64,000 nucleotides of DNA from Tubiluchus corallicola (Eukaryota > Priapulida > Priapulimorpha > Priapulimorphida > Tubiluchidae): positions 124,001 to 188,000 of the forward strand of contig JAQGDQ010000068.1 in assembly GCA_030141605.1 (NCBI GenBank), in the 5' to 3' direction. This document shows positions 53,580 through 63,700 of the stretch, piece after piece. The notes beneath the pieces are model-generated. The model made no database searches. It worked only from the letters and a program-made list of their open reading frames with translations, and was not told the DNA's origin. The position numbers were made by a program, and so were the translations under genes. Each line of letters opens with the position of its first letter. The first letter of the stretch is position 1.

Positions 53580-55064
53580 CTGTAAATGTGTAAGTCTCAA
53601 ACCTCAAGAGCAATAGATGGCAAAGAATCAGAAAATCTGATCACAAGTAAATAACGATAAGTAGACGCTACTGCTTCTTTTCCTTGCATCATTTTCTTTC
53701 ATTTCAAAAAGCTGCAAAATAACAAAATATAGATATATTCTAGAAAATTATTTTGAATGAGCAATGTTTAGTAAGGAGTGTAAGGGATTTAATTGAGAGA
53801 TACCAGGAAATTATTCAAGATAATCTCAAAATCATAAATGGCAGAGATATTGACAATGTTTACATACTTTTTATAATTATATAATGAATAATCTGGTCTA
53901 GCCTAGGTAAGTACTCTGAAGTTTTATTTATCTGCTCATTAGTCAATGAGAACACATTGGCAGTAGAGAAAGAGCAGAAAAAACTAACTGCAAATCACCA
54001 ATGTCGATTTTGCCAAGAAACATTGTAAACACTCAAACATAAAGGACACTCATTTAGCATGGCTACAGAGACTGTAGGAATATCTGGACTGGAACTGTGA
54101 TATGATGTGTCACTAAACATTGCTTTTATATGCAGGGGATATTGCAGCACACGTGTAATTTTATGTATTCAAGCCCGTTTAGTGTGTTTAGTGTATCTAT
54201 TAATTAAAATTCTGCAGTTATTACAAGCTTGCTTTACAAGCCATTTCTTTGCTCTCCACCTGGGCTCTGAACTAAATTTGATATTTTTCACAAGTATATA
54301 GGTATTGTAACATAGGATGTGCACTTGGGATTTTAAAACGCTGTGTAGATAAACTAATCAGAACGGATAATGATGATTATAAAAAGCATAAATTTCTTCC
54401 AGTTTTGTTCACATCCCATTTCATTCTTTATTTACAATAACTGTAATTTGTTGTGGCATTCGCTGCAACACTTCCCAGTGCTACTCGAACACACGACCAA
54501 TTTAAGCACATTAACGTGTATGTAATTGCATGAGAAAAAACTATGAAATGATATATAATTAATTAGAATTCAAATACTCTGGTAGTTTTAGCAACTTAAT
54601 TATAGAAAATACTTAATTATAAACTCTGACTTTAGCTTAAAACTGTTTCTCGAATCATTTTCCAAAGTCATAATATCTAAATGCAAAGAGTAACAGGAGT
54701 CATATACTTTCAATTACTTTGTCGCTAAATAATAAACAGCTTGACAAAGCAGGACGTCATCACCTATCAGTAATTAACTGTGTAAATCACACAATTACAA
54801 CATTTAACCTAAGTACTTAGTAGATGAAGTTAACTAGAAAATCCAACATCAATTCAAACATTTAGTGAAAGTGTGAAACGTAATAATACCAACAGGTAAA
54901 CAAGAAGCAACTTATACACTCAGGCTAAGCATTAATCTTCAAAAAAGAATTTGAGAATTTATGCATAGTACAAAACTGAACTTCTACATTACTGAATTTT
55001 TCTACCTGGGTTGGTGATGACGTTCCAGTCACTTCTTCAGCACTATTCTTTTTGTTTTCATTTA
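53580..55064. other. Probable intron or 5' flank of the minus-strand gene
   Basis: AT-rich, no domain-bearing frame. The acceptor at 53,580 suggests intronic sequence, but an upstream partner exon was not identified. Confidence 0.35.
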
Positions 55065-55435
55065 CTAGCGGAACATCAGTTGGAAAGAAGAAACAGTCAT
55101 CTGGTCAATAAGAACTAAGTTCTGCAAAGAAGGGGTCAAAAAGGGCGTTTTGATTAGGTACACATTTGCTGCTCGTCTCGATTCACCAGCAGTTCGACGA
55201 ATTCTATCCAGCTTCCGCTGACCATGTGGACAGCTGTCTTTCAGGACGACATCCCCACAACTGGACCAAATGGAGTCTTCACACAAGCTTGATTTCCGCC
55301 CCCCGTCAAGCTCAACAGGTAATAATTTCTCCACATAACCCCAAATCTTTCTAAGTGTGCTTGACCCTTTCTTCCATTTATTCCACAGCCTCTTTACATT
55401 TGAAGCTGGAGTAACTTCAAAGATAGGGTCAACAT
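55065..55435 (-). CDS. Possible exon or TE coding fragment, unrecognised
   Basis: The minus strand is open from about 55,435 to a stop at 55,065. It reads NVKRLWNKWKKGSSTLRKIW, then LLPVELDGGRKSS, and CPHGQRKLDRIRRTAGESRR then AANVYLI. Its basic and Trp-rich composition looks more coding than its surroundings. A candidate acceptor TTACTCCAG lies within it. It could be an upstream exon of the gene at 51.4-53.6 kb or a transposon piece; I cannot decide. Confidence 0.25.
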
Positions 55436-55937
55436 GTTACTCTGCATTACTAGGATGATAGATTATTAAGGTGACAATGAAAACCAGACTGCCAACACAG
55501 TGTAAGTCCCCGAAGAAAAATTGTGTAATATAATGTAAAATGGTGGTGTCCCTGCGTGGGTCAAGAACTGTTACATTATAATCATCTGTGTAAGTTGTAT
55601 TTGTTGCAAAATTGATATAACAAGACTCCAAGAAGTGAAAGTATTCTAAGGTACATACTCTCAATACAAAAAGTCATAAAACCGCATTACAGAAATGCAC
55701 ACAGGTCAACAAATAACAGGGAAAGGTACACTAGTTTGAAGTTCTTATCATTACTGCTATGAGACCAAAAGTAATAATCGGAGTAAGTACATGAGTGAAT
55801 TGGTAAACAACTATGTGAGTAAGTAATTTCAAAAACCTAATTCATTATTTTATGAAAAGGAAGCCTTCATTCCTGTGACCTAAGCGTTTTTGTTGCGATG
55901 CTCTTCCACAGACCTCTGATCTTTCATGGACCTTTGT
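55436..55937. other. Spacer without recognised features
   Basis: Short frames only. No repeat recognised until the tandem array begins. Confidence 0.4.
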
Positions 55938-56470
55938 GAATCCACCTCGCCGTAAGCTTTAATTTACTATAACAATTACACAATTGTTTGCGCAAATCCT
56001 TTTAGACGCCCTTTGAGTGACCCCAGATGGCCAAAATTTTTTTACTATGCATTAGAAATCTAAGACAAAGGACAAAAGGTTTTGGCAAAATAAAGAAAAC
56101 TAAGTCATTTGTCAACAGTGCTCAATGTTTTACTGAACCATGTCAAACCACCCCGGCATAAGCTTTATTTGAATATCTTGCACAGTATGTTTGACACATT
56201 CCCTGTAGATGTCCTGTAGGTGACCCCAACTGGGACAAAATGTGGCAGTGCCAAACCCATCTCGCCCTAAGCTTTAATTTGATATATTGCACAATATGTT
56301 TCAGAGATTCCCTGTAAACGACCTTTAGGTAACTCCAGGTAGACTGACACTTGTTAGTGTCAAACCCACCTCATCCCATGCTTTAATTTGATATATTACT
56401 CGACACGATTACGAGACATTCCCTGTTAATAACGGGCGAAAATTTTGGCAGTGTCAAAAACTCTAGCATT
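55938..56470. repeat. Tandem array of about 110-bp repeats
   Basis: Units start near 55,940, 56,144, 56,251 and 56,361 with variants of AAACCCACCTCGCCCTAAGC then TTTAATTTGATAT, and include ACATTCCCTGT and GGTGACCCCAG blocks. The first interval is longer (204 bp, an insertion). A further copy lies at about 60,296-60,440, beyond the larger array. Confidence 0.75.
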
Positions 56471-57121
56471 ACAATATTTTCTGTGTGTTGCATCTGTTTA
56501 GCCTCGAAATTGTCAAAAAATATTGTCAATAAGCACACTCGCAGAAAGAGAACGAAACGAAAAATGTTGAAGGTTTTGTTGGGAGAGATGTATACTGGAC
56601 GAAACGGGGGGTGGGGTGTATTTTGAAGCTCTTTTTCTACCTCTCTGTTGTGCACGCTATTTGGAACATCCATTGTCTTTGAGTTTGAGAAATTTCGCGG
56701 CTGTTCCAGGCATTGTTGTCACCCTCCGTTCTACAGTGGTATAGATTTTACATGTAAGTAAGTTGTGTTAGCCTATTGTATCATGTGAGAAGTGGCAAAC
56801 AAAACTATGTCTGCGCATTATTGATCATTGCTAAACAGACTAAGAGCATTTATTATAGCACACAGTTTTGATTTTGTGGAAAATGTTTGGAATGGTTTTG
56901 TTGTGATGCTGTGCTGATGGTGCTGTAGGTGTCATCATCGTTGCCACCATCATCATCACCATCGTCATGATGGTGAATTGTGGTGGGGTGGTGGTGGCAC
57001 TGCGATGGTGATGAGATGGGGAATTTGATGTGATGTGGGTTGTGTGGTGGTGGTACTGTGGGTGTTGTGCTATGGATGGTGTAGTGACAAGTTGATTGGA
57101 GGTTGCATTTCGCTTGGAAAA

Positions 57122-57560
57122 CATATATATATATATATATATATATATAACTTACGAGGCTACAGCTCCGGCAACAGCACTATTCTCAACTATCTATACG
57201 TGAAACGAAAGGTCACGCATAGGTTCGCACCTGGCGTTTCATTTTTCGAATCGGGCCCACCAAGAAGAAGGGGGAAACCTCCAAAAACAGGAACGTGCCT
57301 GGGGCAGTGCCAGTAATGGTTGAATAACCTGTTCAATGGTGGGTGTTATAGTTGTATTTAAATATCGCGGGAGGGTCACTAATACCCAGTATGGACATGT
57401 TTCCGGAGCAAACCACGCAAATTTTGCTGAAAACTGCTCAAACAGCCTCTAGAGAACTCAATTCGTGCAACTGTTTGGGCATCTTGAGAAAAAAATGCAC
57501 ACTCCCAGAAAGAGGACGAAACGGTCTACAAAACACTTAAGGTTTCACTAGGAGAGATAT
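57122..57560. repeat. Module copy B
   Basis: TA microsatellite (57,122-57,149), GAGGCTACAGCTCC, core GTGAAACGAAAGGTCACGC, ATAGGTTCGCAC, TTTTTCGAATCGGGCCCAC and AACCTCCAAAA. Shorter than copy A, and its GGCCATTTTTCGGCCG block is deleted. Confidence 0.75.
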
Positions 57561-57859
57561 CCACTAGACAAAACAGGAAGGGCGTATTTTAAAATTCTTT
57601 TCTACCCCCTGTGCTGCATATTATTTGGAACATCCATTGTCATGAGAAATTTCATGGCTGCTCCAACATTGTCATCACCCATCATTCTACAGTGTTATAG
57701 ATTATACATGTAAGTAAGTTCCCTTAGTCTAACTATCATTTGAGAAGCAGCAAACAAACTATGTACATTGTCCGCGCATTATTGATCATTGGTAGACAAA
57801 CTAAGAGCATTTATTATAACACACAGTTATGACACGCAAAATATTTTGAAAGGTGTTGT

Positions 57860-58235
57860 TGTGATGCTGTACTGTTGGTGCTGTAGGTGTCCTCATCATC
57901 ATCTTTAACAACATGATCACCATGTGATATTGTGGGTGTGCTGCGGGTGTTGTGTTGTGGATAATGTGGGTGGTAGGGTGTGTGGTGTGATTGGTGTGGT
58001 GTAGTGTGGTCTGGTGGTGTGTTGAGGTATTGATGGTGTGGTGTGGGTGATGTGGTGTAGATAATGTGGTAGGGTGTGGGTGGTGTGCCATGGTGTGGTG
58101 TTTTGGCATGATGTGGGAGATGTGGTGTGGGTGGTGGGTTGGTGTAGTGTGTTGCAGTGTTGTGAGTGGGGTGGTGGGTGGTTATGTGGTGTTGTGTGGC
58201 TGGTGTGGTATGGTGTGAGTTGTTTTGAGTTTATG
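57860..58235. repeat. GTGGTGTGG-rich tract
   Basis: Simple sequence of GTG and GGTGTGG variants. Similar tracts at 56,880-57,080, 59,100-59,235 and 60,015-60,275. His/Pro/Thr-rich minus frames across them are shadows. Confidence 0.9.
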
Positions 58236-58290
58236 TGCAAAATTCTTTTTGTGTGGTTTGGCTAGTCTACATATTAATTTCGGTGGTAAA

Positions 58291-58291
58291 C

Positions 58292-58322
<31 letters not shown>

Positions 58323-58880
58323 AAACAATACCCTAGGCGCGAACCTATGGGTGGAGACCTTTCGCTCGACGTATATGCCTAGGGTATTATTTTTTTAATT
58401 TGGTCCACGGGGAGGAACGAGGGGTGAAAAACCTCCAAAAAATGCCTCTTTTGACCGTTTTTTGCAAAAGTTATACTTCTTAAATCCAGAGAATCGGAAT
58501 GCGGGGAAGGTGCTGGACCTGGTTAGCTGGCCTGTTCAACAGTGGGTGTTATAGTCATATTTTGGTTTCGCAGAAGGACCATGGCATCCCGTAATTGGCG
58601 CTTTCCCAGAACCAAATTTTTTTAAAATTTTGACCAAACAGCCTATAGAAAAAACATCCTAGCAGCATTTGGTGTGACTCTTGGAAGGAGATATATGACT
58701 CTTTAGAAAGAGGAAGAACAGGGCTATACGACAGTGTGGGCTACATTTTAGGACACCTGCACTGTGTGGTGTTGTGACGAGTTGATTGGAGGTTCCACTT
58801 CAGGCTATTTTTGCTTCGAAAACTGCTGATGCAATATACTCTTAACTATAACTTTAATTCAGTAAAAGCTGCTGCTGGCT
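58291..58880. repeat. Module copy C with inverted core
   Basis: After the TA microsatellite (58,291-58,317), AATACCCTAGGC (58,327-58,338) and GCCTAGGGTATT (58,377-58,388) form a perfect 12-bp inverted repeat. Between them the core reads in reverse (GCGAACCTATGGGTGGAGAC then CTTTCG) relative to copies A, B and D. Flanking module blocks after the repeat (AACCTCCAAAA, TTGCAAAAGTTATAC, GAAAGAGGAAGAACAGGGCT) keep forward order. It ends with the 34-bp tail shared with 37.57 kb. Confidence 0.85.
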
Positions 58881-59301
58881 GTTATTATACAGTGGCATAA
58901 TGTTAGCCTTTTACGATCAAAAGAAGTGGTTTGCAAACACTGTGTAGAACGCCCTTATATTATTGATCATTGGTGGATGGATGTAATAGCATTAGTCATA
59001 GCACACAGTTTTTGCTCTGTGCAAAATTTTTTGCAAGATTTTGCTATGATGCTCTGCTGTTGGGGTTGAATGTGTAGTCGTCATTGTCACCACCACCGGT
59101 CATCATGATCACCCAGTGATGTGGATTGTGTGGTGGGTGTGGTGTGTATGATGTTGATGGAGTGCTGTGGGTGGTGTGTTACAGTTTTGTGAGTGATGTT
59201 AATGCACCGCTGTGGTGTGGTGTGGTGGGTTGTTGTTGCGAGTTCATGTGCAAAATTCTTTTTGCTGGGTTTGTCTAGTCGTATATATTAACTTTGGTGG
59301 T

Positions 59302-59800
59302 GCCTATATATATATAGGCGTACATATAGTCGATGTGGCTACAGCTCCAACATCGGTGCCATTTTCAACGATTTATATGTCAAATGAAAGGTCTCCACGC
59401 ATAGGTTCGCACTGGGGGTTTATTTTTCAAATTGGGACCACTGGGAGAAACAGGAGGGGTGAAAAACCACCAAAACGGCCATTTTTCGGCCGTTTTTGCA
59501 AAACTTACACCTCTTATCTCTAGGGAACGGGAAACATGTCGAGAGCCATGCCAGTGATGATTTGATAGCCTGTTCGATGGTGGGTGTTATAGGTGTATCT
59601 AGAATTCCTGGAAGGGCCATGGTATCTCGTAACTTGTATTTTCCCGGACCCAACCATGCAAATTTTGCAGAAAACTGCTCAAACAGCCTGTAGAAACATT
59701 CAATTTGTGCAACTGTTTGGGCATGTTGGGAAAAAAAGTAGAAGAGGACGAAACTTGTAGAAGAGGACGAAACGGTCCATAAAATGTTGAAGGTTTTATT
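59302..59800. repeat. Module copy D
   Basis: It starts with an 18-bp palindrome GCCTATATATATATAGGC (59,302-59,319), then GTGGCTACAGCTCC, core ATGTCAAATGAAAGGTCTCC, ATAGGTTCGCAC, and GGCCATTTTTCGGCCG. Many CpGs of copy A are TpG/CpA here. Confidence 0.75.
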
Positions 59801-60460
59801 GGGAGAGAGGTCCACTAGATGAAATGGGTTGGGTGTATTTCAAAGTTCTATTTCAACCCCACTAAGCTGCACGCTATTTGGAACATCCATCGTCCCTGAG
59901 TTTGAGAAATTTTGCGGCTGTTCCAGGCATTGTTGTCACCCACCGTTCTACAGTGTTATTGATTTTACATGTAAATAAGTTGTGTTAGTCTAATTATCAT
60001 TAACATCAACATCATGATCACCGTGGGTGTTGTATGGGTGTCGTGATGCACTGTAGATGGTGTGGTAGGCTGTGTGTGGGATTGGTGGAGTGGTTTGGTG
60101 TGGTCTGGGTGGTGTGATGTTCATTGTGTGGTGTGGTGTGGTATGGATAATCTGGTGGGTGGTAGGATGTGGGCAGTGTGATGTGTTATGTGGGTGGTGT
60201 GGTGTTGCGGTATGTGGGAGGTATGGTGTGGTGCGGTGTGGGTTATTGTTGTGAGTTTATGCGCAAAATTGGTGGTGTTTGGCTAGTTTGGTATTATTAC
60301 TCGATATGATTGAAACATTCCTTGTTGATACCTTTGGGTGACCCCAGGTGGGCCAAAATTTTGGCAGTTTCAAAAACTCTAGCATTACAACATTTTCTCT
60401 ATGTTGCATGTGTTTGGTCTCAAAATTGTCAAACAATATGCATTTTATCTGTTTTGGAAG

Positions 60461-60910
60461 AAATGGTCATTTTTACACCCTAATAACTGCCCTAAGACCT
60501 TGCAAACCATAGCAAATACTGGACTTTTGAAAGGTCATATAATCTACTGTCCAAAATTGCTTTAAAAACATTTTGTTTTTCTGCATACATCATGTAGATT
60601 TTTAGCAAAACCCACATAACATGAACATTCACAATCCTCTGGGTAGCCAACCTTTCAATACTAAGTCATTCATTTTGACACATGACTGACACAGGACGTA
60701 AAGAGAAGACAGTGGAACCTGTAGGTTTGTGTCTTTCGTTTGTCTAAAATAAGGTTCTGGGGGTCCAGAGCAAACGGGTTACCACGGGTTTTAGAAGGTC
60801 TTTCCTGTATCACTGATTATTACTATTTGTAGCAGCCTAAACCAGAACAAGTATGCCACAGAGATCAGGGAGGAGAATGGGCCTTCAATACAGACAGTCA
60901 TTTGGACTAA
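60461..60910. other. Spacer without recognised features
   Basis: No gene or clear repeat. Confidence 0.4.
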
Positions 60911-61348
60911 GGCTGTTCATCTTAATCTTTGTGGATGCATCGTAGTTTGGATGCTAGTTTCGACTGTAGTACGGTTGAGCAAGGAATTTCTTGGCTTAAT
61001 ATATCCCCTAAGAAAAATCCTATTTGGATTCAAACAAGTATATTCTGGTTGGATTACATGTTTCTGTGCTTGTAGCAAATGATAGTCAAATCCAAACAGC
61101 AAATTGACAACAGCTTTTTTGGCATGCATCGGAAGTGTGTCAGCTAGTTTTGGACCAAATTTTTCTTTCGGCCAACCTTTTCTAAATTTGGTACAGCCAA
61201 AATAGGTTCGAAAAATTTCGTTCGGGTCTGGTTCAATAAAATTTGGTTTTGGTGCATCCCTATATTATTGTAGAGAACAGGAAAACCCACAAGGTACATT
61301 GGCCAAGTAGAAGGATTTATGTTTACGCTTTCCACAGTAGTGGCAGTA

Positions 61349-61378
61349 CAGTGGACTCTCGTTACAAGAATCAGCTCG
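61349..61378 (+). repeat. Tigger 5' terminal inverted repeat
   Basis: CAGTGGACTCTCGTTACAAG at the left end matches the reverse complement of the right end apart from single-base changes. Confidence 0.93.
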
Positions 61379-61591
61379 ATATAAGAATCAAAATCGCGTT
61401 TCCCGAATTGAATCGGCATTTTCCTAGTGAAAATCCGCTCGTATAAGAATCACCCTTCTTTCGACAGTAGAATCAATTTTGGCACCAACTCCATTGTTTC
61501 TCACGCCCTGCCTACATGGTTCTGTGCAGTGGGCGTGGCGGACACCACAGAGATTTCAAATTTGTTTGTTTGCGTGTCAGTCAGTTGAAAA

Positions 61592-62046
61592 ATGGCATCC
61601 AAACGGATAAGCACAAGTGTGAGTGAAAAGGTGAAAATCATCGCCGCTTATGACGCGCTTCCGAGGGTTGGCCAGCGAGAAGCCGTGCAGCTGTTGGTTG
61701 GACAAGGTTTCGAAGGTCTCAACCAGTCATGTCTCTCGAAGATCCTGAAGGAGCGCAATATCCTATCCAGCACTTCACCAGCATTGAAGAGGAAGAGAAT
61801 GGGGAAGTGGATTAAGCTGGAAGTGGCACTAGACATGTGGATCAAAAATGCACGAGACAAAGACACTCCACTCTCAGGCCCAGTCATCAAAGCAAAAGCC
61901 GAAAACTTTGCCAAAGAATTCGGAATTGCTGATTTCAAAGCGTCAGATGGCTGGTTCACCAATTTCAAGAAACGAAATGATCTGATTTTCAAGCCACTGC
62001 ATGGAGAAGCGGCAGCAGCAGATGCAGAGGGGAAAGATACTGGCTA
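61592..62046 (+). pseudogene. Tigger transposase, N-terminal part (HTH/CENP-B DNA binding)
   Basis: ATG at 61,592 gives 151 codons. It begins MASKRISTSVSEKVKIIAAY, a psq-type helix-turn-helix, followed by a CENP-B-like second helix-turn-helix (DMWIKNARDKDTPLSGPVIK then AKAENFAKEF, and DGWFTNFKKRN). These domains bind the terminal repeats. The frame ends early at TAG after AAAADAEGKDTG, just before the catalytic domain, which continues in another frame. A single-base indel in the GAGGGGAAAG run is the likely cause. Confidence 0.9.
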
Positions 62047-63099
62047 GTGAATGTGTGGCCTGAACTTCGCAAGAAATACGCTCCTCGTCAAATCTGGAAC
62101 TGTGACGAGACAGGCCTCTATCATCGCGCCCTTCCAGACAGCACATTCATACTCAGGGACGAAAAGAAGGCTGGAGGGAAGAGCAAAGAACATTTGACTG
62201 TTCTGTTCTGTGTCAGCTGGACGGGAGAGAAGAGAATTCCTTTCGTCATTGCAAATAGCGCTAAGCCACGATGCTTCACCGGCATAAAGAAGCTGCCAGC
62301 ATGCTACCGAGCTAACAAAATAGCGTGGATGACAGGCCAGCTTTTCACTGAATGGCTTCAAGAGTGGGATCAAGAACTTCGACGCAAGGGAGAGAAGGTG
62401 CTGCTGCTGTTGGACAACTGTTCAGCCCATCCAAAAGAGCAGCTTGACAACATCGAGTTGGCATTCTTGCCGCCAAACACGACATCTCTCTTGCAACCAC
62501 TGGACCAGGGCATCATTCGGGCATTCAAAGCCCACTTCAGGCGCAGCATAATGATGGCCGTGCTAAATGAGATTGACAACGGAAGCGCATCAGATGCTAC
62601 GACACTCGCCAACAAAATCAATGTTCTGGATGCGCTGATTAAACTGAAAGTTGCTTGGGAATCTGTCAAAACCGAAACCATTGTGAATTGTTGGCGACGA
62701 GGAGGACAGGATGACGGCAATGTGAAAGATCCAACAATTGATGACGCTGTTCTGTCCACCCCAATGGATGTTAACCTGGAGCAGTGGGAAGCATTCATCG
62801 ACATCGATGTTGACCTTCAAGTGACTGAGAAGATGACAGACAAATGCATTGTCGAAGAAGTGGCGAGACAGTTCCACCCCGAGAAGGCAGAGAACGACAG
62901 TGACAGCAGCGATGATGAAGAGGAAGTTGCAATCCCCACACGGAAGGAAATGATGAAACACTTCAATAAGCTGAAACTCGGATTGGTGGCACGAGGCTTC
63001 GAGGACAACCTTCAATTGAAACAGTTGGGAGCCGAAATTGACCGCCTCACCAGAGGAGAAATGAAGCAAAGCAAGCTATCAATATTTTTCAAGCAGTAG
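62047..63099 (+). pseudogene. Tigger transposase, catalytic DDE part
   Basis: Reads WPELRKKYAPRQIWNCDETG, LLLLDNCSAHPKEQL and PPNTTSLLQPLDQGIIRAFK. Counting from 62,047 the three acidic residues are D20, D123 and D153; the last two are 29 residues apart, as expected for pogo/Tigger. The frame is then open to a stop at 63,097, with an acidic region (ENDSDSSDDEEE) near the end. There is no ATG at its start, so it is the second half of the broken transposase rather than a separate gene. Host-domesticated TIGD genes are an alternative, but intact TIRs and TA duplication show this is a transposon copy. Confidence 0.92.
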
Positions 63100-63104
63100 A
63101 TGTA

Positions 63105-63345
63105 GAGTTTTCTGTCGTCTCCAGCACAATTTCGGAAAAAAAATTATGTGCATTGAAAAAATTTTAAGGCAATTCTGGCATCATGAAATATTTACCCAAC
63201 CATGAAATAAAAACATTAGTCTAGGAATTTTTAGGTCCTTTTTAGGCCAGAAAAACATTATGCTGTTTCATGTCGTTTCTAGCATAATTTCGGGAAATAA
63301 ATAATTTCTATGAGCATAAAAAATTTTAAAGCAATTCTGGGTCAT
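63105..63345. repeat. Imperfect direct repeat inside the Tigger 3' region
   Basis: About 80 bp after the transposase stop (63,105-63,185) recurs at 63,262-63,345. Shared blocks include CA(C/T)AATTTCGG, a GCAT(T/A)-AAAA run and AATTTTAA(G/A)GCAATTCTGG. Confidence 0.7.
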
Positions 63346-63391
63346 GCTCGTTATAAGAATCGCTCGCTATAAGAATCACTTTGCCTTCTCC

Positions 63392-63421
63392 CGAGGTGAT
63401 TCTTATAACGAGAGTCCACTG
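63392..63421 (-). repeat. Tigger 3' terminal inverted repeat
   Basis: Ends TTATAACGAGAGTCCACTG, followed by TA. Pairs with the left terminus. Confidence 0.93.
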
Positions 63422-63700
63422 TATTTACTTTCTTCTATAGTTTTGAACTACAGCAACAATTTTGGAATGTGGCTAGGGCAAATCCAGGTCAATCGCATGC
63501 CTGAATGTTAGCCATCCAGGCATGGAAAAAATCTTTGTCAGGAGGTAAATCTGTAAGTGAGTATACGGTTTGGTGACTTCTAAGATGGAGAGCCCTGTGG
63601 TCATGAAACTCACAGTGCACATTCCTCAGTACGGAAACTTTGTTCATAATGACTTGAGAATCCCAGGCAAAGGTCATGGAATGGGAGGGTCTCGATTTTT

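Larger units (their letters stand above)
56471..60460. repeat. Higher-order tandem array of about 1-kb units
   Basis: Each unit has ordered parts: a GGAACATCCAT...GGCTG(C/T)TCCA block; an ATTATTGATCATTG block (56,817, 57,775, 58,957; intervals of about 0.96 and 1.18 kb); a GTGGTGTGG-rich tract; a TA microsatellite; then the module with its AAAGGTCTC core. Units are diverged and some parts are missing. Weakly similar outer sequence (TTTTGGCAGTGTCAAAAACT at 56,443; a variant at 60,361) brackets the array. No gene is supported within it. Confidence 0.75.
61349..63421 (+). mobile_element. Tigger (Tc1/mariner, pogo group) DNA transposon
   Basis: A 2,073-bp element flanked by TA target duplications (61,347-61,348 and 63,422-63,423). 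Terminal inverted repeats begin CAGTGGACTCTCGTTA and match over about 30 bp with few differences. The subterminal motif ATAAGAATC recurs at both ends. It contains one transposase gene broken once by a frameshift near 62,025-62,035. Little decay otherwise suggests a young insertion. Confidence 0.95.
60911..63700 (-). mobile_element. Old retroelement-like remnant split by a Tigger insertion
   Basis: Minus-strand coding-like pieces lie on both sides of the Tigger element. Right side (63,489-63,677): FHDHRALHLRSHQTVYSLTD and PPDKDFFHAWMA. Across the insertion point one frame reads YCHYCGKRKHKSFYL, like a retroelement zinc knuckle. Left side: GPKLADTLPMHAKKAVVNLL then FGFDYHLLQ (about 61,055-61,155), which loosely recalls the protease-like domain of BEL/Pao elements. 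It is degraded, and the family assignment is weak. Confidence 0.3.

Noticed and set aside
57801-58240. His/Thr/Pro-rich minus-strand frames
   Set aside because: Shadows of the GTGGTGTGG simple repeat.
59420-59815. 131-residue minus-strand frame in module copy D
   Set aside because: Similar frames in other copies are interrupted; no codon-level conservation is apparent among copies.
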